Assembly: GCA_036488875.1 (NCBI GenBank)
Contig: DASXGW010000013.1
Coordinates: 1 to 64,000 of the forward strand
DNA from: Candidatus Baltobacteraceae bacterium
GTDB taxonomy: Bacteria; Vulcanimicrobiota; Vulcanimicrobiia; Vulcanimicrobiales; Vulcanimicrobiaceae
Direction of reading: 5' to 3'
DNA: 64,000 nt
The number at the start of each line of letters is the position of its first letter. The first letter of the stretch is position 1. A model generated the notes under the pieces. It saw nothing but the letters and a program-made list of their open reading frames with translations, did no database searches and had not been told where the DNA came from. Of the stretch, positions 52,874 through 62,393 are shown piece by piece. A program made the translations under genes and the position numbers.

Positions 52874-55564
52874 GTGTCCGTAGGAGCCGGTGTGCAGTAC
52901 GTCTATTTCTTCGAGCAGGCAAACGCGATAAAGGAAGCCGCCGGAGCGGAAGCCATGCGCGACCTGCTGGGCGGCAAAGGCGCCGGCTTGGCGGAGATGA
53001 CGTCGGCCGGTTTACCGGTTCCCAGCGGCTTCACGATTACCACCGAGGCGTGTCTGGAGTTCTATCGCCAGGGACGTACGTTTCCAAGCGGGCTCGGCGA
53101 TCAAGTCTCCGTCGCGATGCGCGAGCTCGAGCAGCGTACCGGAAAGGGTTTCGGCTCGGTCGAAAATCCGCTGCTCGTCTCGGTGCGCAGCGGCGCGCGC
53201 GTCTCGATGCCCGGTATGATGGACACGATTCTCAATCTCGGGCTTAACGACGGCACGGTGGAGACGCTGGCGCGTTTGACCGGCAACGAACGCTTCGCGT
53301 GGGACGCATATCGGCGATTCATCATGATGTTCGCCGACATCGTCCTGGGCGTCGACAAGGAGGCGTTTGACGAACTCATCGACGAGCGTAAGCGCGAGCT
53401 CGGCGTGGCGACCGATCCCGAAGTCGATGCCGCATCGTGGCGCGAGCTCAGCGGCCGTTTTAAAACGCTGATTCGCGAGCGGGCCGGCCGCGACTTCCCT
53501 CAGGACGTTCGCGAACAGCTCGAACTGGCCATCACCGCCGTGTTCGATTCGTGGAACTCCAAGCGCGCGATCGATTATCGCCGCTACAATAAAATTTCCG
53601 ACGAGTGGGGCACCGCCGTCAGCGTGATGGAGATGGTCTTCGGAAACATGGGCGACGATTCGGGCACGGGCGTCGCGTTCACCCGCAATCCAAATACCGG
53701 CGAGAAGATGCTGTTCGGCGAGTACCTGCGTAACGCGCAGGGCGAAGACGTCGTCGCCGGTATCCGGACGCCGGAGCGGATCACCGATCTGAAGACGTCG
53801 CAGCCGGAAGTCTACGCGCAGTTCAAAGACATCGCTCGGCGGCTCGAGCGACACTACCACGACATGCAGGATCTGGAGTTTACCGTCGAGCGCGGTAAGC
53901 TATTCATGCTGCAGACGCGCAGCGGAAAGCGCAGCGCCGAAGCCGCCGTCAAAATTGCGCTCGACTTCGTGGCCGAGGATATCGTCGACCGGCGCCACGC
54001 CGTGGGTATGGTCGACGCGCAATCGCTCGATCAGCTCTTCCACGCACGAATCGATCCCAACGAACGCGTGAACGTGGCCGCCAAAGGACTCAACGCGTCG
54101 CCCGGTGCCGCGACCGGACAGGTCGTCTTTACCGCCGACGATGCGGTCGAGTGGAAAGAGCAAGGCAAGACGACGATCCTCGTTCGCACCGAGACGAATC
54201 CCGACGACGTTCACGGCATGATTGCGGCTCAAGGCATTCTCACCGCCAAAGGCGGCGCGACGTCGCACGCCGCCGTGGTGGCGCGCGGCATGGGAAAGCC
54301 CTGCGTGGCCGGCTGCGACGCTCTGCACGTCGATCGCCGCAACAAACAGGCGACGGTCGGCGAGTCGACGGTTCGCGAAGGCGATTGGATGACGATCGAC
54401 GGCTCCACCGGAAACGTTTCGATGGGCAAGCTGGCGTTGATTCCGCCGCCGTCGGAGCTGCCGGAATGGCTGGCGATCTTTTTGTCGTGGGCCGACGAGC
54501 TGCGCGGTTTGCATGTGTGGGCAAACGCGGACACGCCCGAAGACGCCACGCGGGCTCGCAGTTTGGGCGCCCAGGGCATCGGGCTCTGCCGGACCGAGCA
54601 CATGTTCATGCAGCAAGATCGCTTGCCGATCGTCCAGCAAATGATTCTCGCCGACTCGCGCGAGGCGCGCGACGCGGCCCTGGCTAAGCTGCTGCCGATT
54701 CAGCGCGGCGATTTCGTGGGCATCCTGCGCGCCATGGACGGATTGCCGGTGACGATTCGGCTGCTCGATCCGCCGCTGCACGAGTTCTTACCGTCGCTCG
54801 AGCAACTGCTGGTCGAAGCGACGGAACTGCGCGTCACGCGCGGCAGCGATTCGCCGGAGTTCAAGATCAAGGATGCCGTGCTGCATCGCGTGCTGCAGCT
54901 GCACGAGCAGAACCCCATGCTCGGCTTGCGCGTGTGCCGTCTAGGGATCGTGTACCCGGAAATCTATGCCATGCAAGTTCGCGCGATCTTCGAGGCCGCG
55001 TGCGCGCTAAAGCGCGAGGGCCTCGATCCTATTCCCGAGGTGATGATACCCGGCGTCGGTACGAAAGAAGAGATGCGTGCGACGCGCGACGCCGCCAAAG
55101 CGGCCGCGGACGAGGTTCTGACCAAAGAAGGCGTTACGCTGCCTTATAAGGTCGGCACGATGATCGAGCTTCCGCGCGCGTGCGTGGTCGCAGACGAGAT
55201 CGCCGAGGACGCGGAGTTCTTCTCGTTCGGCACCAACGACCTCACGCAGACGACCTATGGCTATAGCCGCGACGATGCCGAGGCGTCGTTCATCCCGGTC
55301 TACCTCGAGAAGAAGGTGCTCAAAGCCGACCCGTTCATCGTACTCGATCGGCGCGGCGTCGGAACGCTGATGCGGGAGGCGGTCATGCGCGGCCGGTCGA
55401 CGCGTCCGGACATCAAGATCGGTATTTGCGGCGAGCACGGCGGCGAGCCGAGCAGCGTTGCGTTCTGCCATCAGCTCGGCCTCGACTATGTCTCCTGCTC
55501 GCCGTTTCGCGTTCCCATCGCGCGACTCGCCGCCGCACAAGCCTCAATCGGCGTTTTAGAGTAA
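52874..55564 (+). CDS. ppdK: Pyruvate, phosphate dikinase
   Basis: Interconverts pyruvate, ATP and phosphate with PEP, AMP and pyrophosphate. The 896-residue protein has the N-terminal nucleotide-binding part (LLGGKGAGLAEMTSAGLPVPSGF, VRSGARVSMPGMMDTILNLGLND). The swivelling domain has catalytic His in KGGATSHAAVVARGMGKPCV (about residue 465). The C-terminal PEP domain has GLCRTEHMF and CGEHGGEPSSVAF with the active-site Cys. The GTG start lies 4 nt after glyQS. The regulatory protein PDRP was not seen nearby. Confidence 0.96.
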   Translation: MSVGAGVQYVYFFEQANAIKEAAGAEAMRDLLGGKGAGLAEMTSAGLPVPSGFTITTEACLEFYRQGRTFPSGLGDQVSVAMRELEQRTGKGFGSVENPLLVSVRSGARVSMPGMMDTILNLGLNDGTVETLARLTGNERFAWDAYRRFIMMFADIVLGVDKEAFDELIDERKRELGVATDPEVDAASWRELSGRFKTLIRERAGRDFPQDVREQLELAITAVFDSWNSKRAIDYRRYNKISDEWGTAVSVMEMVFGNMGDDSGTGVAFTRNPNTGEKMLFGEYLRNAQGEDVVAGIRTPERITDLKTSQPEVYAQFKDIARRLERHYHDMQDLEFTVERGKLFMLQTRSGKRSAEAAVKIALDFVAEDIVDRRHAVGMVDAQSLDQLFHARIDPNERVNVAAKGLNASPGAATGQVVFTADDAVEWKEQGKTTILVRTETNPDDVHGMIAAQGILTAKGGATSHAAVVARGMGKPCVAGCDALHVDRRNKQATVGESTVREGDWMTIDGSTGNVSMGKLALIPPPSELPEWLAIFLSWADELRGLHVWANADTPEDATRARSLGAQGIGLCRTEHMFMQQDRLPIVQQMILADSREARDAALAKLLPIQRGDFVGILRAMDGLPVTIRLLDPPLHEFLPSLEQLLVEATELRVTRGSDSPEFKIKDAVLHRVLQLHEQNPMLGLRVCRLGIVYPEIYAMQVRAIFEAACALKREGLDPIPEVMIPGVGTKEEMRATRDAAKAAADEVLTKEGVTLPYKVGTMIELPRACVVADEIAEDAEFFSFGTNDLTQTTYGYSRDDAEASFIPVYLEKKVLKADPFIVLDRRGVGTLMREAVMRGRSTRPDIKIGICGEHGGEPSSVAFCHQLGLDYVSCSPFRVPIARLAAAQASIGVLE

Positions 55565-55606
55565 CGCCCTCTAGCCCTCCGGCGTTGCGGCGTGATTGGT
55601 CTCTCC

Positions 55607-55813
55607 GTGAGACCAAGGGAAGCGGTTAGGCTCCTGCTGTCCGCGGGATTCGTGGTTATACGCAAACAAGGCAGCCACGTAATTTTCGCTCATCCGGAGC
55701 ATCGCGGCCAACGTTCGATGATAGTGCCGTATCACGCCGGAAGAGAACTTTCCATCGGCGTTGAAATGACCGTACGGAGAGCGATTTTGCGCGTACAAGG
55801 CAGGCCACGATGA
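55607..55813 (+). CDS. hicA: HicA-family toxin (mRNA interferase)
   Basis: Small double-stranded-RNA-binding-fold toxin that would cleave mRNA when not bound by HicB. The protein of about 68 residues reads RPREAVRLLLSAGFVVIRKQGSHVIFAHP, with the catalytic-type His in GSH. The remainder is SMIVPYHAGRELSIGVEMTVRRAIL. The GTG at 55607 gives the normal HicA length. Another GTG at 55592 adds five residues. hicB overlaps it by 4 nt (ATGA). Confidence 0.9.
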   Translation: MRPREAVRLLLSAGFVVIRKQGSHVIFAHPEHRGQRSMIVPYHAGRELSIGVEMTVRRAILRVQGRPR

Positions 55814-56028
55814 AATACGCAGTAGTTTTTGATCCGGCAGACGATGGCTCGTGGGGCGCCGTCGTTCCAGACCTCCCGGGTTGCACGTCGGCAGGCGACA
55901 CACTCGATGAAGCGCGCCTGAACGTTCGCGAAGCTATTGAGCTATGGATTGAGGTCGAGCGTGAACGTGGTCACGATGTACCGCCACCCATTACGGTAGC
56001 CGAACCGGTCGAAGTCGGCTCCCTGTAA
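55810..56028 (+). CDS. hicB: HicB-family antitoxin
   Basis: The 72-residue partner of HicA has the partly degraded RNase H-like fold: YAVVFDPADDGSWGAVVPDLPGCTSAGDTLDEARLNVREAIELWIE. No obvious C-terminal DNA-binding HTH or ribbon-helix-helix was seen, as in the short HicB type. It overlaps hicA by 4 nt. Its stop touches the stop of the convergent nitrile-hydratase gene. The pair forms a type II toxin-antitoxin module next to an operon that interrupts the ppdK-dnaG neighbourhood. Confidence 0.9.
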   Translation: MKYAVVFDPADDGSWGAVVPDLPGCTSAGDTLDEARLNVREAIELWIEVERERGHDVPPPITVAEPVEVGSL

Positions 56029-56634
56029 CTAAACCAATGCCGTGCCGATCATGCCGTTGCGCGTGACGAGCGCGGTTAGTTCGTCTTCGCTCAGACCTTC
56101 AGTGCCCGACGGGCGCGCCGGCACGACGAGGTAGCGCGTTTCGGCGGTGCTGTCCCAAACGTCGATGTCGACACTCGGGGCGAGCGTGACGTCGAACTCG
56201 GCGAGAACGCCGCGCGGATCGCGTACCGCCCGCGAACGGTACGCTTCGCTCTTGTACCATGGGGGTGAAGGCCCAAGCAGCGCGATCGGGTAGCACGAGC
56301 AGAGCGTGCAGACGACGAGATTGTGGCGCTGCTCGGTGTTCGCGACGGCGCGCAGCTTCACCGGTGCCCAATGGCTCATGTCGATTCCCAGCTCGGTTAC
56401 GGCTTCGCTTGCGCCTTCGAGCAATCGCGCTTTGAACGCCGCGTCGGTCCAGGCGCGTGCGACCACGCGTTTTCCGTTGGCCGGCGACGCGCGAAGCAAA
56501 AAGTCTTCGACGATGCCGTCGAGAGCCGATTCGCGCACGAGATTTCGGCGTTCGAGTTCGGCGACGAGACGCTTGACGCGATTGGAGACCGCGGCACTGC
56601 GTTCGTGATCGTGCGCGTGTTCGAGAGAACTCAC
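56029..56634 (-). CDS. Nitrile hydratase alpha subunit (or thiocyanate hydrolase gamma-like)
   Basis: Metal-bearing subunit, 201 residues. The claw motif VCTLCSCYP has Cys109, Cys112, Ser113 and Cys114. Thr at position 110 is typical of cobalt-type enzymes, where iron-types have Ser. LGPSPPWYKSEAYRSRAVRDPRGVLAEF and the ending TEGLSEDELTALVTRNGMIG match nitrile hydratase alpha. The GTG start overlaps the stop of the previous gene (GTGA). The activity could be on nitriles, thiocyanate or a specialised nitrile. No activator gene was seen next to it. Confidence 0.9.
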   Translation of the reverse strand: MSSLEHAHDHERSAAVSNRVKRLVAELERRNLVRESALDGIVEDFLLRASPANGKRVVARAWTDAAFKARLLEGASEAVTELGIDMSHWAPVKLRAVANTEQRHNLVVCTLCSCYPIALLGPSPPWYKSEAYRSRAVRDPRGVLAEFDVTLAPSVDIDVWDSTAETRYLVVPARPSGTEGLSEDELTALVTRNGMIGTALV

Positions 56635-56903
56635 GACATCCGCTCCAAATACGATTCGAAAAGGTCGGCCGAGATCGTCGCCGCCTGCGCGTCGTCGCCC
56701 CACACGTCAATGCCGGCAAAACAGACCGTGTAGAGCGTTTGCACCGCCGCCGTGCCGGCCAACGCGCGTTCGTCAGCGAAGGGATACGCGCCGATGACGC
56801 GCTCGATGCGGCCCGTTCGACCGCGCAAGTAGGCCGGCAGCCGCGTGTGCCCCTCGGGATTGTTCAGGCGCGTGCGCACGCGGTCGCCAAGGTTAAAGCT
56901 CAT
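56631..56903 (-). CDS. C-terminal half of nitrile hydratase beta as a separate subunit
   Basis: The 90-residue protein reads FNLGDRVRTRLNNPEGHTRLPAYLRGRTGRIERVIGAYPF, the SH3-like C-terminal domain of nitrile hydratase beta. The RGR segment includes an arginine position that in known enzymes contacts the oxidised cysteines. It has its own ATG, overlaps the N-half gene by 11 nt and the alpha gene by 4 nt. The beta chain is a single gene in most nitrile hydratases. Split forms are known in thiocyanate hydrolase (ScnA/ScnB) and toyocamycin nitrile hydratase (ToyK/ToyL). Confidence 0.87.
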   Translation of the reverse strand: MSFNLGDRVRTRLNNPEGHTRLPAYLRGRTGRIERVIGAYPFADERALAGTAAVQTLYTVCFAGIDVWGDDAQAATISADLFESYLERMS

Positions 56904-57162
56904 CGATCGCGTCTTTTTCGTGCAGCAACGTTTCGATGGCGTGGAGCCAGCGTTCGTAGTACGAGGCGCCGAGGTATTCTTGCGGGTCCATCCGTTCGAT
57001 GGCGTACCGGAACTCGTCGAGCGTGTACGCTCCGCGCTCGAGCATCAGGCGGTTGATGGCAAAGACGCGGGCTTCCCACTCGTGATGGAACGGCGCACCG
57101 TCGTCGCGGGTCTCGATCGGGCCGAATCCGTGCATGCCGCCGACGTCGTTGATGCGACTCAC
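56893..57162 (-). CDS. N-terminal half of nitrile hydratase beta as a separate subunit
   Basis: The 89-residue protein starts SRINDVGGMHGFGPIETRDDG, then FHHEWEARVFAINRLMLERGAYTLDEFRYAIERM. This is the helical N-terminal domain of nitrile hydratase beta, including the DVGGMHGFGP arm that wraps around alpha. It ends SYYERWLHAIETLLHEKDAIDEL, where beta would normally continue through a linker to the SH3-like half. The GTG at 57162 overlaps the SPFH gene stop. Both halves have intact frames, so this looks like real subunits rather than a broken gene. Confidence 0.87.
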   Translation of the reverse strand: MSRINDVGGMHGFGPIETRDDGAPFHHEWEARVFAINRLMLERGAYTLDEFRYAIERMDPQEYLGASYYERWLHAIETLLHEKDAIDEL

Positions 57163-58070
57163 GGTGACTTCGGCGCGTTGCCCCCTGCTATGTCGAGCAG
57201 CGCCGAGCCGTTACCCATGACCGCCGGTAGGTTCCCCGACGTCCATTTATCGCGCAGCAGCTCGATCGTTTTGAGCCGCACGATGGCGTCGGCCAAGCGC
57301 GGATCGCCGCCGAACGAGTTGATCAGGTCGCGATTGGCTTTGGCTTGATACTGCGCGGTGACGTAGTTTTGCTGGCCTTGCACGCCTTTGGTCTGCAGCT
57401 CGATCTGTGCGCGTTGGAGTTCCTGTTGCGCGATGGCGCGCTGTTCGGAGGCGTCTTGATACTCCTTGCTCGGCACGATGTCCGTGACCGACACGAACGT
57501 GACGCGTACGCCCTGCGGTCCGAGCTCTCGCACGAGATCGTCGCGCAACTGGTCGCTGACTTCCTGGCGCTTGGCGATGAGCTGCGCGGCGGTATAGTTG
57601 GGCTCGATCGTCTTGAGCCACTGTTCGGTGCGCGGCTTGATGAGCTGGTCGAGGATGTCGTCGCGATAGCGCTGGGCGATCTGCGACAGCATCGCATCGT
57701 CGAGCGAATAGTTGACGGTCACGTCATTGCGCTCGACCTGCTGGTCGCGCGAAAAGGCTTCGTCTTGCGACAACTGAGCCACGACGGCCGACGTGCGCAT
57801 CGTGAGAACGCCTTGCCACGGCGCTTTGAAGTTCAACCCGGGATGGAGAACGGTATTCGTGTACGCACCGAAGTTGGTTACGACCGCGGCGTCGTTCCCG
57901 CTGACTTCCACTATCGTTCGTCCCAAAACGAGGCACGCTAAGAAGACGGCGACGCCGTAAACGACGGCGGTTATGCGCGATCCGGCTTTTTCGCCCTGAG
58001 CTAAGTACGCCACGAAACCTCCGGCGGCGCCCAGAATAGTAGAAAGAAAGAGTACGGTGGAGCTACTCAT
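57159..58070 (-). CDS. SPFH/Band 7 (prohibitin-like) membrane protein
   Basis: Two hydrophobic segments occupy residues 1-55 (TVLFLSTILGAAGGFVAYL, TAVVYGVAVFLACLVLG). The SPFH domain follows (NDAAVVTNFGAYTNTVLHPGLNFKAPWQGVLTMRT to VSVTDIVPSKEYQDA). An alanine/glutamine coiled coil (AIAQQELQRAQIELQTKGVQGQQNYVTAQ) supports ring assembly. Total 303 residues. Prohibitins organise membrane microdomains. The gene overlaps both the HD gene (8 nt) and the nitrile-hydratase N-half (GTGA), so they are probably cotranslated. Confidence 0.92.
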   Translation of the reverse strand: MSSSTVLFLSTILGAAGGFVAYLAQGEKAGSRITAVVYGVAVFLACLVLGRTIVEVSGNDAAVVTNFGAYTNTVLHPGLNFKAPWQGVLTMRTSAVVAQLSQDEAFSRDQQVERNDVTVNYSLDDAMLSQIAQRYRDDILDQLIKPRTEQWLKTIEPNYTAAQLIAKRQEVSDQLRDDLVRELGPQGVRVTFVSVTDIVPSKEYQDASEQRAIAQQELQRAQIELQTKGVQGQQNYVTAQYQAKANRDLINSFGGDPRLADAIVRLKTIELLRDKWTSGNLPAVMGNGSALLDIAGGNAPKSP

Positions 58071-59298
58071 GCGTGGCGTCGTTCAACGCAGACCGGCGAT
58101 TTCCGGCGATGCGGGCGCAGATCGTGCGCGCTTCTCCAACGTCGACGCCGGTTCTTCTTACGAACAACTTGCGCCAAAACGCCTTGCCGCTGAGCTTTGC
58201 GATGAGGTCTGAAGCCTCGCGGGCATCGATGGGTCCGGCCGGCGTTTCCACCCAGACCGTCCGCTCGTCGCCTAGGCCCAGCGGCAGACGGTGAAGCACC
58301 TGCGACTGTTCGTCGGCCCAGACTTTGTCGTCGCCGAAGCGGTCGCGCAGCGCCGATTCGCACGCTTCGAAGACGCTCAAATCGCGCTCGGCGTTGAACT
58401 CGGCGGCGAGCGCGTAGGGAACGATCCGCTCGCGTAAGGCGCGCGCCGGTTCGCTGGGTTTGTCGGCGATTGCGTCGAGCACCCGGAAATCGTCCCACCG
58501 GAGAAACTGGTCGATCGCGTCGAGCCCGCGAGGATTGGGCCAGAGCTCGCGCAGTACGTCCTGCAGCACGCGTTCGAAGATGCGGGTGGTATGGTGGAAA
58601 TACACCGAGGCAAACATCATATAGCGCGCGGTAACGAACGACTCGAGCGCGACGACGCCGCGCGCGTCGATTCCGACCGAGAGACGCCCGTTGCGCTCGA
58701 ATAAGCGCAGCGACGCGACGAGCTGCTCGGCGTCGTAACGCCCGCTGGCGACGCCCGTAAAATACGCGTCGCGCTGCAAATAGTCCATTCGATCGGCGTC
58801 GAGATTCGGTCCGCTGACGAGCTCGCGCAAAGCGGGATAGCGGCTCTGCGCGTCGCCGAGCACCAAGCCGAGAACGTCGTCGGGCGAAACCTCGAGGTCC
58901 GAGAGTCCCCGGCGCAAGCCGTCGAGCGCGAGCAGCTCGCTCGTTCGGGCCTCGTGTGCGACGCCCAAGACCGCTTCGCACGCATGGCTGAAGGGCCCGT
59001 GACCGATGTCGTGCAGCAGCAGCGCGGCGCGCACGAGGCGCCGCTGGTACGCAACGTCGGCGTCGCCGCCGAAGAACGCGCGCCCGTGGCGAACCAGCTC
59101 GTCGAAGGCGCGCGTACCCATCGCCAGGGCGCCCAGAGCGTGCGTAAAGCGCGAGTGTTCGGCCGAGGGGAACGCAAGGTACGCCAGTCCGAGCTGGCGC
59201 AAGCGCCGCAGTCGCTGCAGCGCCGGCGCGTCCAGCAACCGCGCCTCGGCTGTGGATAGTTCTATGAAGCGGTGGACCGGGTCAAAAATCCGTTTCAA
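58063..59298 (-). CDS. HD-domain phosphohydrolase (dNTPase/SAMHD1-like)
   Basis: Predicted metal-dependent phosphohydrolase, 411 residues. It has FDPVHRFIELSTAEARLLDAPALQRLRRLRQLG and His53 in RFTHALG. His96-Asp97 lie in LLLHDIGHGPFSHA. LDADRMDYLQRDAYFTGV gives the last metal Asp. The pattern fits proteins annotated as HD superfamily phosphohydrolases related to dGTPase. It starts at TTG 59298, with the dnaG ATG on the other strand sharing that base. dGTPase-like genes next to dnaG occur in other bacteria, which supports this assignment. Confidence 0.9.
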   Translation of the reverse strand: MKRIFDPVHRFIELSTAEARLLDAPALQRLRRLRQLGLAYLAFPSAEHSRFTHALGALAMGTRAFDELVRHGRAFFGGDADVAYQRRLVRAALLLHDIGHGPFSHACEAVLGVAHEARTSELLALDGLRRGLSDLEVSPDDVLGLVLGDAQSRYPALRELVSGPNLDADRMDYLQRDAYFTGVASGRYDAEQLVASLRLFERNGRLSVGIDARGVVALESFVTARYMMFASVYFHHTTRIFERVLQDVLRELWPNPRGLDAIDQFLRWDDFRVLDAIADKPSEPARALRERIVPYALAAEFNAERDLSVFEACESALRDRFGDDKVWADEQSQVLHRLPLGLGDERTVWVETPAGPIDAREASDLIAKLSGKAFWRKLFVRRTGVDVGEARTICARIAGNRRSALNDATHE

Positions 59299-61139
59299 TG
59301 CCAGGCAGCTTCGCTCGTCTCATTAAATACCATCTAGAAGTGCGATACGACCAGGGCGTTTTACGCGAGATCCACGCGCGCGTGGACATCGCCAACTTCA
59401 TCGGCGAGTACGTTCCGCTGCGTAAGCGCGGAAACGATCTCGTCGGCTTGTGCCCGTTCCATTCCGAAAAGACGCCGTCGTTTCACGTTCACCCCGATCG
59501 CGGATTCTTCAAGTGCTTCGGATGCGGCGTGGGCGGCGACGTCATTACGTTCCTACAGAAACTCGAGAACGTCGCGTTTGCCGAAGCGGTACGCACGCTC
59601 GCCGTCAAAGCGGGCGTCGAACTCGAACCCGAGAATCCGCACGCCGCTCGCGCGCGAAGCGAACGGGAAGCGATCTACGATGCGAACCGCTTGGCGGCGG
59701 CGTTTTTCGCTCGCGCCTTGCAAAGCGAGGCCGGCGCGCGGGCGCGCGCGTACTGCGAAAAGCGAGGTTTCTCGGCGGCGACCGTCGAGCGTTTCGGCCT
59801 AGGATACGCACCCGATTCGTGGGACGCGCTCGTCGACGATCTGCGCGAGAACGGGGTCGATCTCGCATTGGCCGCAAAGGCCGGTTTGGTGAAGCCGAGT
59901 CAGCGCGGAGGCTTTTACGATTTTTACCGGGACCGGCTGATGGTGCCCACGTACGCGACTACCGGCGAGGTGATCGCGTTCGGCGGTCGCGCGCTCGGCG
60001 ATGCCGAACCGAAATACCTCAACACCGCCGGCACGCCCGTCTATACCAAAGGACAACATCTGTACGCGCTCAACGTCGCCCGGCGGGCTGCGCAAAGCGA
60101 CCGAACGCTTATCGTCGTCGAAGGGTACCTTGATTGCATCGCGATGCATCAAGCCGGTTTCGAAAATGCCGTGGCGGCCTTAGGGACGTCCTTTACCCCC
60201 GAGCAAGCGACCGAGCTTCGGAAATATGCCGAGTACGTGTACTTGTGCTTCGACGGAGACATCGCGGGCAATACGGCTGCAACCAAAGCCGTCGACGTCG
60301 CGTCTAAGGCAATCGAGCACACCGGGTCTGCGGTCAAGATCGTGCTTCTCCCGCCGGGTGAAGATCCGGACAGTTTCCTGCGGCAGCACGGAGCCGCGGC
60401 GCTTCGCGACCAGTTGGAGCGCGCCAAACCAGCCATCGAGTTCAAGATAGACGCCGAGATCGATCGCTTACGCGCCGGCTTTGACACGCCGGCAAAAATC
60501 ACCCCAAAGGCCGAAGCGCTGATTCGTCAGCTCACACCGCGCGAGGAGTGGGATCGCTGGCGCGTGTACGTCGCGGGTCGACTGCAGGTGAACGTCGACG
60601 ACCTTAGGAATAGCCGGTTTCTCGCAAACGGGGCAAACTTCGCACCACGCTCGCCTGTCCCGGCGAGCGGCGTGGGCAGCCGCCACACGCGAGCCTCGAT
60701 CGAGCCGCTCTCGTTCGAACGTGAGGTCATGAGCATCGTGCTCGAAGATCCCGCTCTCGCAACGGAGTACGCTCAACGCATCCCTTCGGCGCGCTTCCGC
60801 AACGAAATCTATCGTCGGATCTACGAGCGCTTCGTCGAAGCCGCTTCGACGATACGCACGACTGCCGACGTGTTCGGACTCTTCGCGGAAGATCAGGCGA
60901 GTCTCGACGCGTTGGCCACGTTGGGACGGCGCGACCGCAGCTCGACGGTTCGCTACGGCGGCTCCGACGAGCGACGGGCGCATCTGGAGCGGGTGGTCGA
61001 ACGGCTGCAGCACGAGGACGAGCAGCGCCGATACCAGGAGGTGTCGCGTCTCATCGACGAGCATTTGGCTGCGGGTCGCCCGGTCTCCGACGAACTTCGC
61101 GGTGAGTTCGAGACGCTCGTGGCCCGCTTAAAAAGGTAG
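59298..61139 (+). CDS. dnaG: DNA primase DnaG
   Basis: RNA-primer synthase for replication. The CHC2 zinc finger (CPFHSEKTPSFHVHPDRGFFKCFGCGVGGD) starts near residue 50. The core has YRDRLMVPTYATTGEVIAFGGRALG, and the Toprim acidic residues lie in VVEGYLDCIAMHQAG and CFDGDIAGNTA. The C-terminal helicase-interaction domain is present but diverse. About 613 residues from ATG 59298. A GTG at 59340 (RYDQGVLREIHARVDI) fits the usual primase N-terminus equally well and would free the shared start with the divergent gene. Confidence 0.95.
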   Translation: MPGSFARLIKYHLEVRYDQGVLREIHARVDIANFIGEYVPLRKRGNDLVGLCPFHSEKTPSFHVHPDRGFFKCFGCGVGGDVITFLQKLENVAFAEAVRTLAVKAGVELEPENPHAARARSEREAIYDANRLAAAFFARALQSEAGARARAYCEKRGFSAATVERFGLGYAPDSWDALVDDLRENGVDLALAAKAGLVKPSQRGGFYDFYRDRLMVPTYATTGEVIAFGGRALGDAEPKYLNTAGTPVYTKGQHLYALNVARRAAQSDRTLIVVEGYLDCIAMHQAGFENAVAALGTSFTPEQATELRKYAEYVYLCFDGDIAGNTAATKAVDVASKAIEHTGSAVKIVLLPPGEDPDSFLRQHGAAALRDQLERAKPAIEFKIDAEIDRLRAGFDTPAKITPKAEALIRQLTPREEWDRWRVYVAGRLQVNVDDLRNSRFLANGANFAPRSPVPASGVGSRHTRASIEPLSFEREVMSIVLEDPALATEYAQRIPSARFRNEIYRRIYERFVEAASTIRTTADVFGLFAEDQASLDALATLGRRDRSSTVRYGGSDERRAHLERVVERLQHEDEQRRYQEVSRLIDEHLAAGRPVSDELRGEFETLVARLKR

Positions 61140-61153
61140 TAAAAAATTCCGAG

Positions 61154-61164
61154 AAAGGAGGTGA
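61154..61164 (+). promoter_or_regulatory. rpoD: Perfect Shine-Dalgarno of rpoD
   Basis: AAAGGAGGTGA matches the anti-SD end of 16S rRNA along 11 bases and lies 11 nt before the ATG at 61176. It is the longest such match noticed in the window. It decides against the in-frame GTG at 61161, which is inside it. Confidence 0.8.
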
Positions 61165-61175
61165 GAGCGAAAACG

Positions 61176-62342
<1,167 letters not shown>

Positions 62343-62393
62343 CGGGCGGGGAGGACTGCATCACGCGGGCACCCTCCGTGCGTTATAGGTAAC

